Source: Candidatus Sulfotelmatobacter sp. (GTDB lineage: Bacteria > Acidobacteriota > Terriglobia > Terriglobales > Acidobacteriaceae). From it: a stretch of 64,000 nucleotides of DNA. Shown one piece after another: positions 54,848 to 63,564 of this stretch. The stretch's first letter is position 1; each line of letters begins with the position of its first letter. Position numbers and translations under genes: made by a program. The stretch is taken from contig JASHOT010000130.1 of assembly GCA_030040965.1 (NCBI GenBank), forward strand, positions 1-64,000. The letters are read 5' to 3'. Below the pieces are notes generated by a model. It had not been told where the DNA came from. It did not search any database and worked only from the letters and a program-made list of their open reading frames with translations.

Positions 54848-55473
54848 GGAACGTTCACCAGCCCGGCGCGAATGGCATAGACGACCAGTTCCGCAGTTTT
54901 GTGAATCCCCAGCGTGTTCATGATGTTCGCGCGATGAACCGCCACAGTGTTGGCGCTGAGATCAAGCGCCGACGCAATCTCCTTATTTGACTTGCCGTCG
55001 ACGATCATCTGCAGCACTTCGAGTTCGCGCTGGGTCAGCGCTCCGCTGCGCTCGCCTTTCAAAACAGTGCGCTGTTCGACCTCGGGGTCAAACACCGTTT
55101 CGCCTGCGGCTACCTTGCGGATGGCCGCGCCGAGCTCCAGGTCCAAGGCGTTTTTGAGAACGTAGCCGCTGGCCCCGGCTTCAATCGCCTGGCGCACCCA
55201 TGTGCTCTCGCTATGCATGCTCAACATGAGGACCGCGGTCTCAGGAAATTCATTCATGATTTCCCTCGTCGCTTGCAAGCCATTCATTCCGGGAAGCGCG
55301 CAATCCATCACCACGACCTGGGGGTGTAATTGCCTGGCGAGTTTGACGGATTCTTCACCATCACCGGCCTCGCCAACCACCTCCATGTCAGCCTCGTCCT
55401 CGAGCATGCGACGAAAGCCACGACGCACAAGACTGTGATCATCCACAAGCAACACTGTGATCTTCTTTTCCAT
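54844..55473 (-). CDS. NarL-family response regulator
   Basis: The receiver domain has the acidic pair in LLVDDHSLV, phospho-acceptor Asp in VVMDCALPGMNG, and Lys in YVLKNALDLE. GerE/LuxR HTH starts at residue 145 or so with LTQRELEVLQMIVDGKSNKEIA and contains SANTVAVHRANIMNTLG. It overlaps the histidine kinase gene by 35 bases on one side and the CRTAC1 gene by 4 bases on the other, so the three genes are translated as a unit. The kinase is its partner with high probability. Target promoters are unknown. Confidence 0.94.
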   Translation of the reverse strand: MEKKITVLLVDDHSLVRRGFRRMLEDEADMEVVGEAGDGEESVKLARQLHPQVVVMDCALPGMNGLQATREIMNEFPETAVLMLSMHSESTWVRQAIEAGASGYVLKNALDLELGAAIRKVAAGETVFDPEVEQRTVLKGERSGALTQRELEVLQMIVDGKSNKEIASALDLSANTVAVHRANIMNTLGIHKTAELVVYAIRAGLVNVP

Positions 55474-56806
55474 ATGATTCCGCTTTCTCTCGGGGAACGC
55501 TAAGATGCACCAGGGTTCCGCCTTTGACTGTACTAGAAAAAATGATTTGGCCGCCCATCAGCTCGGAACGTTCCCGCATGGCCACTAGCCCGATTCCGCG
55601 CTTATTCTGTCGCTCCGGAATTCCAGTTCCATGGTCTTCCACTTCCAGTTCGAGCGTATTCGGCAGGAACCGAAGCCGAACCCACGCCTCTTTGGCTCCG
55701 GAGTGGCGCGCGACGTTGTTGAGCGCCTCTTGCAGCACGCGGTAGACGTGCACGCCCGCAACGCCCTCCACCCGAAACGGCTGGCCCTGCTTCTCATAGG
55801 ATATTGCAATTCCCGTCTGCCTTTCCACGGTGGGGATATACCAGTCGAGTGTCGTTTCCAGTCCGGCCTCGTCGAGCATCACCGGATGAAGCGCCTGCGA
55901 AAGACTGCGAACGCTCTCCAGGGTGGTCTGTACCGTCTGCAGAACTTCCTGCAAATCAGCCCGCAGCGAGGAGCCTTCCGGCGCATGCGTTCCGGCACGA
56001 CGCAACATTGAACCGATGGCAGTCAAAATTTGCCCGAATTCATCGTGCAGTTCGCGGGAAATATACCGGAGCGTCGATTCCTGCGTGGCGATCAGTTTCT
56101 GGGCCAGGTCGCTGCGCCGTTCCGAGATCTCAGCCAGACGTGCAAACAAACGGCGGTTCCAGCGAATCAAAGAAAGGCTCGTCAGGAGAATCGCCAGCAG
56201 TGTCGCGGCCAGAAAAACATAAACCTCGCGCTGCACACGATCGTAAATCTGCACAATGCGCTGGCCGGCCTGCTCCTGGCTCTCGCTGTTCTGCACCAGC
56301 AAGCGTGAAACCGTCGAGCTCAACGTCGCCTGACGCTCCTGCAGCGAGAGCTGGATCTGGTCGCGCGCCTCTTTTTCCTTTCCGTCGCGAGCCAGGCTGA
56401 AGACGCGGTCTACTGCGTCCCAGAACTGGGCAAACTCCCGCGTCAGAAAGGCATTCTGCTCGGGCGTTCGCGTGCCAGACGCAAATCCTGACTCCAAACG
56501 AATCGCGTCGTCCAGATCAGTGCGAATGCGCTGGAATTGCGAGGACCACGCGGTGAGGGGATAAGGCTCGTCGCCGCTGATCATATCCCGCATTCCGACT
56601 GCGAGCAGGCTGAGGTCGTTCTGGATGCGCAACAACTGCAGGGAATCCTTGCGATTGCGGTCAACCATATCGGTTTGCAATCGTCGCAAGCCATCTACTT
56701 GCCAAGTGATGTAGGCTGAATAGGCGACGACTGCCGACAGCGTGACCAGAAGACCCAACAGCAGGCCCAGCGTGGGCGAACGTTCGCGCGAATTTGCACG
56801 AGGCAC
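55439..56806 (-). CDS. Sensor histidine kinase, NarX/HisKA_3 type
   Basis: Two membrane helices (LGLLLGLLVTLSAVVAYSAY and VYVFLAATLLAILLTSLSLI) flank an about 150-residue helical periplasmic sensor of the four-helix/CHASE3 type. The dimerisation domain has the phospho-acceptor His in SRELHDEFGQILTAIGSML, and the ATPase domain has LQEALNNVARHSGAKEA and VEDHGTGIPE plus KRGIGLVAMRERSELMGG. This is the NarX-like family that pairs with NarL regulators. The frame is open up to GTG 56908, which would leave only 24 bases to the divergent ABC gene; GTG 56806 is preferred but not proved. No clear ribosome site decides. Confidence 0.9.
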   Translation of the reverse strand: MPRANSRERSPTLGLLLGLLVTLSAVVAYSAYITWQVDGLRRLQTDMVDRNRKDSLQLLRIQNDLSLLAVGMRDMISGDEPYPLTAWSSQFQRIRTDLDDAIRLESGFASGTRTPEQNAFLTREFAQFWDAVDRVFSLARDGKEKEARDQIQLSLQERQATLSSTVSRLLVQNSESQEQAGQRIVQIYDRVQREVYVFLAATLLAILLTSLSLIRWNRRLFARLAEISERRSDLAQKLIATQESTLRYISRELHDEFGQILTAIGSMLRRAGTHAPEGSSLRADLQEVLQTVQTTLESVRSLSQALHPVMLDEAGLETTLDWYIPTVERQTGIAISYEKQGQPFRVEGVAGVHVYRVLQEALNNVARHSGAKEAWVRLRFLPNTLELEVEDHGTGIPERQNKRGIGLVAMRERSELMGGQIIFSSTVKGGTLVHLSVPREKAESYGKEDHSVACG

Positions 56807-56932
56807 GCCCCGAGCATACAACGCGGGATCGTCGTTTGTCAGTGCGAGCGTCGGGCGGGAAAGAAAGCCGTCTATGTGTGAGAATGCAGTAATAATGAAG
56901 CGAATCACCGCTGAACGGAGTCAAACAAGGAA

Positions 56933-58831
56933 TTGAGTACTTCGAAAACAGAATCCGCCAAGCCTCCGAAACTCCAGCGCTTGAAGGGCGTTTTGCCGGA
57001 GGTCTGGAAGTTGATGCGGCCGCGGCGCGGGTTGCTTACACTCGGCTTCTTCCTGATGGTCATTAATAAGGTCGCCGGTTTCGTGCTGCCTTATTCCTCG
57101 AGGTTCCTGATCGACAACGTAGTGGTGAAGCGGCAAGTGGGGATGCTGCGGCCTCTGGTCTTATCGGTGCTGGTTGCCACATTGATTCAAGGGATCACTT
57201 CCTTTTCGCTGACGCAGTTACTTTCCAAGGCTGCGCAGCGGCTGATTGCCGAATTGCGCGAGCAGGTGCAAGTCCACATCTCGCGGCTGCCGATCGCGTT
57301 CTACGACGCCAACAAGACGGGAGCCCTTGTCTCGCGCATCATGAGCGATGTTGAAGGAGTACGCAATTTGCTGGGCACGGGTCTGGTCGATTTTTCCGGG
57401 GGACTGGTGGCCGCATGCATCGCACTGGTTCTGCTGCTTCGGACCAGCGTGCCGTTGACATTAATCGCGGTAGGTTCTTTGACCTGCTTTGCCTTGACGT
57501 TGAACAAAGCCTTCTCCACGATTCGTCCGATTTTTCGTGAACGGGGAAAGATCAACGCCGAAGTGACGGGGCGACTGACTGAATCGCTCGGAGGGGTAAG
57601 AGTCGTAAAGGGTTACCACGCGGAAGAACGAGAAGAAAAGATTTTTGCCACCGGCGTGAGGAGACTGCTGGATAACGTCATGCGAACGCTGACGGCGACG
57701 TCTCTGATGAGTCTTTCCGCGAGCGTCCTTCTCGGAGTGGTCGGAGCGGCCACGATGTACGTCGGCGGCCGCCAGATGATCGGCCACTCTCTCACTCCGG
57801 GTGGCTACATCTCCTACAACCTGTATCTGGTTTTCCTGGTCGCGCCCATCATGCAGATCGTGTCGATCGGGACGCAGATCACCGAGGCGCTTGCCGGCTT
57901 AGAGCGCACGCAAGAGATCATGCGCGAGAGCCCTGAGGATCAGGATCCGAAGCGCTCAGTGCGACTACCGGATATCGCGGGCTTGGTTGAGTTCGACGAT
58001 GTCAGTTTCAGTTATGACGGGACGCACGAAGTCCTGCACGATATTTCATTCACCGCTCAACCGGGAACGGTGACTGCGCTGGTCGGTTCCTCAGGTTCAG
58101 GAAAATCGACGACCATTGGATTGATCTCGGCATTTTACGTACCGGGCAAGGGCGAGATCCGCGTGGATGACGTGGATTTGAGCAGAGTACGTCTCGATTC
58201 GTTCCGGACGCGACTGGGGGTTGTGCTGCAGGAGTCGTTTCTTTTTGATGGGACGATTCGAGACAACGTCGTTTTCTCGCGGCCCGACGCCACCGAGGAA
58301 CAAATTCTGCACGCCTGTCGTATTGCACGTGTAGATGAGTTTGCCGAGTCATTCGCCGATCGCTATGACACGGTGGTTGGCGAGCGCGGCGTAAAGCTTT
58401 CGGGAGGGCAGCGCCAGCGAATTTCAATTGCTCGCGCCATCCTGGCGGAGCCGCGAATCCTGATTCTGGATGAAGCAACTTCCAGTCTCGACTCCGAATC
58501 CGAAGCAATGATTCAGGAGGGATTGTCTTACCTCATGCAGGGACGCACGACGTTTGTCATTGCCCATCGCCTGTCGACGATTCGCCGCGCTGACCAAATT
58601 CTCGTGATGGAGCAAGGAAGAATCGTGGAACGAGGAACGCACGCCCAGCTTTATGCCGCCCACGGCCGCTATTACGACCTCTACACTCGGCAACATGGAG
58701 TGGAAGACAACTTATTTCTGGCTCCGGGTGAAGGGGACACCGTTTCGGTGGATGCAACTGGCTCAAATGGCAAGAACGGCGATGTAAAAGCAGCTGATGC
58801 TCTGCGCGTTCTGCGAGGAGAGATGCGTTAG
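56933..58831 (+). CDS. ABC transporter, fused permease and ATPase (exporter type)
   Basis: Residues 30-320 are the six-helix exporter membrane domain (VLPYSSRFLIDNVVV near the start, FYDANKTGALVSRIMSDVEGVRNLLGTG in the intracellular loop). The nucleotide-binding domain at 345-590 has Walker A GSSGSGKSTT, Q-loop GVVLQESFLFD, signature VKLSGGQRQRISIARAI, Walker B ILILDEATSSLDSES and H-loop AHRLSTIR. It resembles MsbA and multidrug half-transporters and should act as a homodimer. Start TTG 56933 is weakly supported. A tail of about 30 residues (DTVSVDATGSNGKNGDVKAAD) is unusual. The next ABC ATPase begins 5 bases later. Confidence 0.93.
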   Translation: MSTSKTESAKPPKLQRLKGVLPEVWKLMRPRRGLLTLGFFLMVINKVAGFVLPYSSRFLIDNVVVKRQVGMLRPLVLSVLVATLIQGITSFSLTQLLSKAAQRLIAELREQVQVHISRLPIAFYDANKTGALVSRIMSDVEGVRNLLGTGLVDFSGGLVAACIALVLLLRTSVPLTLIAVGSLTCFALTLNKAFSTIRPIFRERGKINAEVTGRLTESLGGVRVVKGYHAEEREEKIFATGVRRLLDNVMRTLTATSLMSLSASVLLGVVGAATMYVGGRQMIGHSLTPGGYISYNLYLVFLVAPIMQIVSIGTQITEALAGLERTQEIMRESPEDQDPKRSVRLPDIAGLVEFDDVSFSYDGTHEVLHDISFTAQPGTVTALVGSSGSGKSTTIGLISAFYVPGKGEIRVDDVDLSRVRLDSFRTRLGVVLQESFLFDGTIRDNVVFSRPDATEEQILHACRIARVDEFAESFADRYDTVVGERGVKLSGGQRQRISIARAILAEPRILILDEATSSLDSESEAMIQEGLSYLMQGRTTFVIAHRLSTIRRADQILVMEQGRIVERGTHAQLYAAHGRYYDLYTRQHGVEDNLFLAPGEGDTVSVDATGSNGKNGDVKAADALRVLRGEMR

Positions 58832-58836
58832 GCGTC

Positions 58837-59598
58837 ATGGCGAGCATTCCAGCAGGCATCCCTCAAACGACTTCCGTCGCGATTCGCAGCGAGAATCTGT
58901 GCCGCCACTATCGAATGGGTCAGACTGTCATTCGCGCGGTCGATGGCGTGTCTCTGCAGATTGAAGCGGGAGAATTCGTTGCCCTGCTCGGCAGTTCGGG
59001 ATCGGGCAAATCTTCCTTATTGAATATGATCGCAGGGCTGGATCATCCGACGTCGGGCAGCGTGACGGTACAAGGTCGAGAACTGGCGAAAATGACCCGG
59101 GAGGAGTTGGCGAAACATCGCCTGCATGTGGTGGGAATGGTTTTCCAGTCGTTCAACCTGATTGCCAGCATGACGGTTCTGGAAAACGTCGAGTTGCCGT
59201 TGCGTTTCGCTGAAGTCGACCGCAGTAAGCGTGATGCCTTGGCGCGCGAAGCATTAGAACGCGTGGGGCTGCAGGCTCGAATGAATCACCGTCCCAGCGA
59301 ACTTTCTGGCGGTGAGCAGCAGCGCGCGGCATTGGCGCGGGCTCTGATCAATCGGCCTCAAATTCTGCTTGCCGACGAGCCCACCGGGAATCTGGATAGC
59401 CGAACCGGAACAGAAATCATGGACATGGTGCGTGAATTCAACAGCAAACTGGGCATGACCATCGTGATGGTCACACACGAGCGCGCCCTCGCCGAACGTT
59501 ACGTTGAACGCCTGATTTTCCTGGCAGATGGCAAGCTGGTTGGCGATCAAGAAAATACTTTGGCGATGTCGTCGTCTCAGGCGCGAAGCGAATTATGA
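58837..59598 (+). CDS. ABC transporter ATP-binding protein, MacB/LolD type
   Basis: ATPase of 253 residues with Walker A LLGSSGSGKSSLLNMIAG, Q-loop GMVFQSFNLIASMTVLENVELP, signature ELSGGEQQRAALARAL, Walker B ILLADEPTGNLDS and H-loop VMVTHERALAER. The extended TVLENVELPLRF segment is characteristic of the MacB/LolD/FtsE branch that works by mechanotransmission. It starts 5 bases after the fused exporter and its end overlaps the permease gene by 4 bases (ATGA), so the last two form the actual transporter. Substrate (lipoprotein, peptide or drug) is not known. Confidence 0.94.
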   Translation: MASIPAGIPQTTSVAIRSENLCRHYRMGQTVIRAVDGVSLQIEAGEFVALLGSSGSGKSSLLNMIAGLDHPTSGSVTVQGRELAKMTREELAKHRLHVVGMVFQSFNLIASMTVLENVELPLRFAEVDRSKRDALAREALERVGLQARMNHRPSELSGGEQQRAALARALINRPQILLADEPTGNLDSRTGTEIMDMVREFNSKLGMTIVMVTHERALAERYVERLIFLADGKLVGDQENTLAMSSSQARSEL

Positions 59599-60992
59599 AA
59601 ATTCCTGATCTCACCGAGCTTGCCCTGCGGAATTTGCGCGAATCCGTGTTGCGCAATTCGCTGACCACGGTTGGCATCTCCGTTGGTGTGGCCTCGCTGG
59701 TGGCGATGCTCTCTCTTGGCTCCGGCTTGCAGCAACTGTTCTCGCGCAAATTGATGAAATCGGGTCTGTTCGATACGGTGGTCGTGACTTCGCGCCGCGA
59801 TCTCCGCGGCATGGGACGAGAACAGGAGAGAAACGGTCCCACGCCGGGCGAAAGTCGCGTGCTCGACGAGTCGGCTCGCGAGCAGATGGAACACCTGCCC
59901 AACGTTCTGGAAGCGGACCCGGATATTCGTTTCGTCGCAAAACTACTCTACGATGACAAGCCGCACTTGACCATGATTTCCGCCATGCCGGCGTCCATGA
60001 AGTCGAATGACGCATTCGAAGGCATGCAGGGCAGCTTCTTTTCCTCTGAAACTGCTCCAGAGATCATGCTGCAAAAATCTTTTGCGGAGGAATTGCTGGG
60101 CAAAACTCCTCCATTGGGCGGAGCGGAACCATCCGTCGCAGAACTTGCGCCGCCGCTGCTCGGCAAAGAGATGATCCTGAGTTATCCGCAGAAGGTGACC
60201 GCTCCATCCCGCACCGTACCTGGACCAAACGGCAGCGCGGCCGATTTGGCTTCGGCTTCGTATTCCGTCGTTTCTCGCGAACAGAAATTGAAAATTGTCG
60301 GCATCGTCGATCTTGATCCGGAGAGCATGCGCGGGCCAACACGAGCCAAAGTTTTTTTGCCTCTGAAGCTGGCGGAAAGCTTGCACGTGATGCAGTCCAC
60401 CGATTTGCGCGAGATTTCCGAGGCCGCAAGCGACCAGCCCGTTTACTCCTCTTTGAGCGTCCGGGTAAAGAATCCCGCGCAGATGCAGCCCGTGGAAGAC
60501 GCCATCAAGAAGATGGGATTTACAACTTTCTCGATTCTCGATGCCAGCCAGAGTTTGCGGCGAGTGTTCGGCGTGCTCTATGCATTTCTTGCGATCTTCG
60601 GCAGTCTCGCGTTAACCGTCGCATCGATCGGCATTGTCAATACTCTGGTCATGGCAATTCTGGAACGCCGGCGCGAGATCGGAATCATGAAGGCAATTGG
60701 GGCGAGCGATAACGACGTGAAGAAACTTTTTTTTGCGGAAGCCGGAGCCATGGGCGTTCTGGGCGGAGTGGTGGGCGTCTTGCTAGGGTGGGCCATCGGA
60801 CAGATCATCAACTTTGGCACGAACATTTATCTCAAGAGTCAATCGATTCCGCCCGAACATTTTTGGGCTGTGCCGTTGTGGCTGGTGCTGTTTGCGATCG
60901 GATTCGCCATCCTGGTCAGCCTGCTCTCCGGGCTCTATCCCGCCAGCCGCGCAGCCCGGCTCGATCCAGTGCAGGCCTTGCGCTACGAGTAG
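59595..60992 (+). CDS. ABC transporter permease, MacB/FtsX type
   Basis: The first helix is near residues 15-45 (RNSLTTVGISVGVASLVAML). A periplasmic domain of about 260 residues follows, and then three helices of the FtsX domain (VLYAFLAIFGSLALTVASIGIVNTLVMAILERRREIGIMKAIG with the coupling helix). The ending LYPASRAARLDPVQALRYE is the family signature. It works with the ATPase upstream. The loop is long and Pro-rich near residues 175-220. MacB proteins normally join the ATPase and permease in one chain; here they are separate, as in LolCDE and many gram-positive systems. Confidence 0.92.
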   Translation: MKIPDLTELALRNLRESVLRNSLTTVGISVGVASLVAMLSLGSGLQQLFSRKLMKSGLFDTVVVTSRRDLRGMGREQERNGPTPGESRVLDESAREQMEHLPNVLEADPDIRFVAKLLYDDKPHLTMISAMPASMKSNDAFEGMQGSFFSSETAPEIMLQKSFAEELLGKTPPLGGAEPSVAELAPPLLGKEMILSYPQKVTAPSRTVPGPNGSAADLASASYSVVSREQKLKIVGIVDLDPESMRGPTRAKVFLPLKLAESLHVMQSTDLREISEAASDQPVYSSLSVRVKNPAQMQPVEDAIKKMGFTTFSILDASQSLRRVFGVLYAFLAIFGSLALTVASIGIVNTLVMAILERRREIGIMKAIGASDNDVKKLFFAEAGAMGVLGGVVGVLLGWAIGQIINFGTNIYLKSQSIPPEHFWAVPLWLVLFAIGFAILVSLLSGLYPASRAARLDPVQALRYE

Positions 60993-60999
60993 CTCTTGC

Positions 61000-61899
61000 A
61001 TGATACGTTTCTGCCTTCTCATCATCATCCTGGGCGCGATTACCTGTGCTGCTTCAGCCCAGAGCCGCATCGACTGTAGCGCCCTGAACAGCAAAATTCT
61101 GAAGAGAGCCGTCCGGTACTGCGTCTATCTTCCGGCCAGTTACGACGCCAGAAAAAATGACACGCCAGTGCAGCGTTATCCCGTGCTTTATTTTCTTCAC
61201 GGCCTGGGCGACAACGAACAAACACTCTTTAACAGCGGTGGATGGACGCTCATCGACGACCTGCGCGAGCATCATCGAATTGGCGACTTTCTCATCGTGG
61301 CGCCGGAGGGCCGGCGCAGCTTTTACATCAACTCCGCCGATCGATCAGAGCGTTACAGTGATTTTTTTCTGCGGGAGTTCATGCCGCACATCGAGAAAGA
61401 GTATCGCGTGAATCCGGGTCGCGCGAGCCGCGCGGTCAGCGGGATTTCCATGGGTGGGTACGGTGCGTTACGATTCGCGTTCGCCCGTCCAGAGCTCTTT
61501 TCGGCTGTAAGCGCACAGAGTGCGGCATTGATCACCGAGACTCCCGCTGAACTCGACGTAGCCGCCCATTCCGGGGCTCCGCTCATGGGTTTGCTGGCAT
61601 GGGTCTTTGGCAACCCCATCGACGTTCCCCACTGGAATGAAAACAGCATATTCGTGCTTGCGAAGAAAAATGAAGCGGCATTGCGCAATGTCGCGATTTA
61701 CTTCAATTGCGGCCAGGACGACAATTACGGATTCGAAAAAGGTGCGGCCGCATTACACGCCGAGTTGTTGAAAGAGAACATCAAGCACGAATATCATGCC
61801 TACCCAGGCGACCACAGTCCCGCATATTTCCTCGCACATTTCGAGGAAGTGATGGAATTTCATTCCCAAGCGTTCGACCTGAGAAGTGGAGCCCGCTAA
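61000..61899 (+). CDS. Secreted esterase (esterase D/putative esterase family)
   Basis: A signal peptide (LLIIILGAITCAASAQ) precedes an alpha/beta hydrolase: YPVLYFLHGLGDNEQTL with the oxyanion loop, then IEKEYRVNPGRASRAVSGISMGGYGALRFA with nucleophile Ser150 in GISMG, an Asp in NCGQDDNYGFEKG and His in YPGDHSPAYF. This is the feruloyl-esterase/S-formylglutathione-hydrolase-like family (PF00756). Substrate unknown; sugar acyl esters or trehalose-type lipids are possible. ATG at 61000 lies 7 bases after the permease stop, so it probably shares the ABC operon transcript. Confidence 0.9.
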   Translation: MIRFCLLIIILGAITCAASAQSRIDCSALNSKILKRAVRYCVYLPASYDARKNDTPVQRYPVLYFLHGLGDNEQTLFNSGGWTLIDDLREHHRIGDFLIVAPEGRRSFYINSADRSERYSDFFLREFMPHIEKEYRVNPGRASRAVSGISMGGYGALRFAFARPELFSAVSAQSAALITETPAELDVAAHSGAPLMGLLAWVFGNPIDVPHWNENSIFVLAKKNEAALRNVAIYFNCGQDDNYGFEKGAAALHAELLKENIKHEYHAYPGDHSPAYFLAHFEEVMEFHSQAFDLRSGAR

Positions 61900-62033
61900 C
61901 GGTGCCCGCTAGCTGCGCTCCGCATTCATGATTCCGCATAGGCGAGCATGCTTTTCTCTGATCCGCAAGAGTTCACTAAAGTACCCGCGATACGGCTGTT
62001 GTAAACTAGCAACATCCTCGCTCATTTCTCCGC

Positions 62034-62123
62034 GGAGGGATGTGTGAGTGGTTGAAACAGTCGGTCTTGAAAACCGATGTACGGGAAACCGTACCGGGGG
62101 TTCGAATCCCTCTCCCTCCGCCA
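62034..62123 (+). tRNA. tRNA-Ser (anticodon TGA)
   Basis: The 90-base type II tRNA has acceptor arms GGAGGGA (62034-62040) and TCCCTCC (62113-62119), a discriminator G and encoded CCA. The anticodon stem is tcggt/accga with the loop cttgaaa, giving anticodon TGA at 62068-62070 (reads UCA). A long variable arm (tacgg...ccgta) and T-arm gggttcgaatccc are present. A short imperfect hairpin (tggtc/gacca, 62124-62145) follows. Confidence 0.97.
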
Positions 62124-62182
62124 TGGTCCTTTAGCCGTAAGACCATTTAACATCGGGAGTTGCAGAGCGTCGGGCCGGTTCA

Positions 62183-62857
62183 TCACATGACCACCTTTAT
62201 GCTCGAATTGGGCTGTCTAGGTGTCACATGGGTGTCATTTAAGGCGGTTTCGAGCTTCCGCATGGCTGCCTTTGCATCTTCATTTGCCGTCTTGATGTAG
62301 CAAGCTTGCGTTATCGCGACGCTGCTGTGACGCAGGATTCGCTGGATCACTGAGTCGTCCACCCCCAAGCGATTGAGGTTGGTTGCAAGGCCCCGGCGGA
62401 AAGCGTGCCAGCCGCGCCACCGGGGAAGCACGTTGTTGCGTACGTACTTGTGGTTCGCTTTCTCGTGCTCTGCTTCGGGCTTGCTGCAGACAGCACAGAC
62501 CTCCAGAGCTGGCAAGATCACTCTGCGAACGTAACTATCGGGGTCAGCGGCATTACTCGCGCCATTGGGGAAAATGGGCCCGGTTTTCGTCTTTCCTAAC
62601 CGTATGCGATGCGCTTCCAGCATCGTGGCAAGTTTGCCGATGATTGGAATGGGCGCCTTGCTCTTTCGGCTCTTCGGGTCGGTCGTGATGCCATTCCAGA
62701 TCGATCGCGCAATGAGCAATTCGCCGTTCTGATAGTTCTCCCAGTACATGCCTCTCAATTCACCACGGCGCGCGCCGGTGAAGGCGGCAGCTGCGACGAG
62801 AGTTGAAGCAGGCTCGGGCACTGCGAGGGCAAATTCTTGACATTTCGCAGCCTTCTG
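62183..62857 (-). pseudogene. Tyrosine recombinase (phage-type integrase), C-terminal catalytic part only
   Basis: The frame carries the catalytic domain of a tyrosine recombinase: first Arg in FTGARRGELRGMYW, then WHAFRRG (H-x-x-R), RHSSVAITQACYIKT with second His and the nucleophile Tyr. Before VPEPASTLVAAAA the frame reads only a dozen more residues (KAAKCQEFALA) and meets a TAG at 62858-62860, so the N-terminal core-binding and arm-binding domains are missing. GTG 62821 is the first possible start. It points toward the tRNA-Ser gene with 60 bases between, the typical position of an integrase by its attachment site. It is probably an inactive remnant; a truncated protein could still be made. 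Confidence 0.8.
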
Positions 62858-62876
62858 CTAAAACTTGCTTTAGGGG

Positions 62877-63068
62877 TTGGGGGTCGGGTCGCTTTTCGTC
62901 TCGTCTCTTCTTTTCGCCCAGAACCCAAACGTAACCCTCCAAGGCACACTGCAAGGTCCGAACGGTCTTCCGCTCTCAAACGCCCCGATCAGTTTCACTC
63001 CCACTCAAGACATTTCTTCGTCGCCGGCCTCGGCTCGAGCACCTGTTCCGAATACATCATCAAGTTGA
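62877..63068 (+). pseudogene. Fragment of an exported carboxypeptidase-regulatory-like protein
   Basis: The frame reads GVGSLFVSSLLFAQNPNVTLQGTL and then QGPNGLPLSNAPISFTPTQ, like the end of a signal peptide followed by the first strands of a carboxypeptidase regulatory-like or Cna-B domain. It stops after about 60 residues. No good start codon or ribosome site precedes it. It is probably a remnant, next to the integrase fragment. Weak evidence by eye only. Confidence 0.35.
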
Positions 63069-63122
63069 ATGGTGCGCCGTGATTAGAGCAATCCGGTCAT
63101 CGTCCTTCCGATTCATTTGTCT

Positions 63123-63401
63123 TCAAGGTCGCCAAAAAACCGTACCGCTCACAGCAGTAACAGCCAAAAGTCGCAAACCGATAAGAATCAGGTCGGGAGA
63201 AGCAAGGGGGCCTCGATCCCAGGCGATCAGAAGCGGATCGCTTAACCGTGGGCCCGCCCACAGCCACCCATAGCCAACTCGGAGTTGGCTCGAAGCCCTA
63301 TCGTCGGTAGACCCCCTGACGATATGCCACGGTACCCAAGTGCAGCAATAGATGATCAAGAGGCAGAACAGAACGAGTACAAGCTGCTGTAATCGCGTCA
63401 C
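63123..63401 (-). CDS. Small two-helix membrane protein
   Basis: GTG 63401 has a GGGGGAG ribosome site with 8-base spacing and starts a hydrophobic helix (LVLVLFCLLIIYCCTWVPWHI). A loop with GYGWLWAGPRL follows and a second helix (LILIGLRLLAVTAVSGTVFW) closes the 92-residue protein. I recall similar small membrane proteins with V-P-W and Y-x-W-L-W patterns in Acidobacteria and other phyla, function unknown. The longer frame to 63446 has no ribosome site. Confidence 0.6.
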   Translation of the reverse strand: MTRLQQLVLVLFCLLIIYCCTWVPWHIVRGSTDDRASSQLRVGYGWLWAGPRLSDPLLIAWDRGPLASPDLILIGLRLLAVTAVSGTVFWRP

Positions 63402-63564
63402 GCGAGAGTCTCCCCCGAAAACGTCGTTTCTACTACGCTTACCCAAGCTTGCTGATCGGTGGAGTGCTGATGTTCCCTCCCCGATCCAGACTTTTCAATG
63501 GGCCGCTGGCACGCGCCTGTGAGCTACTTTGATAGCGGAAAGTGCCAGCATTCAAACATCGAGT

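Noticed and set aside
62124-62148. Intrinsic terminator after tRNA-Ser
   Set aside because: The hairpin is short with a bulge and has only three T residues after it, too weak to list as a terminator.
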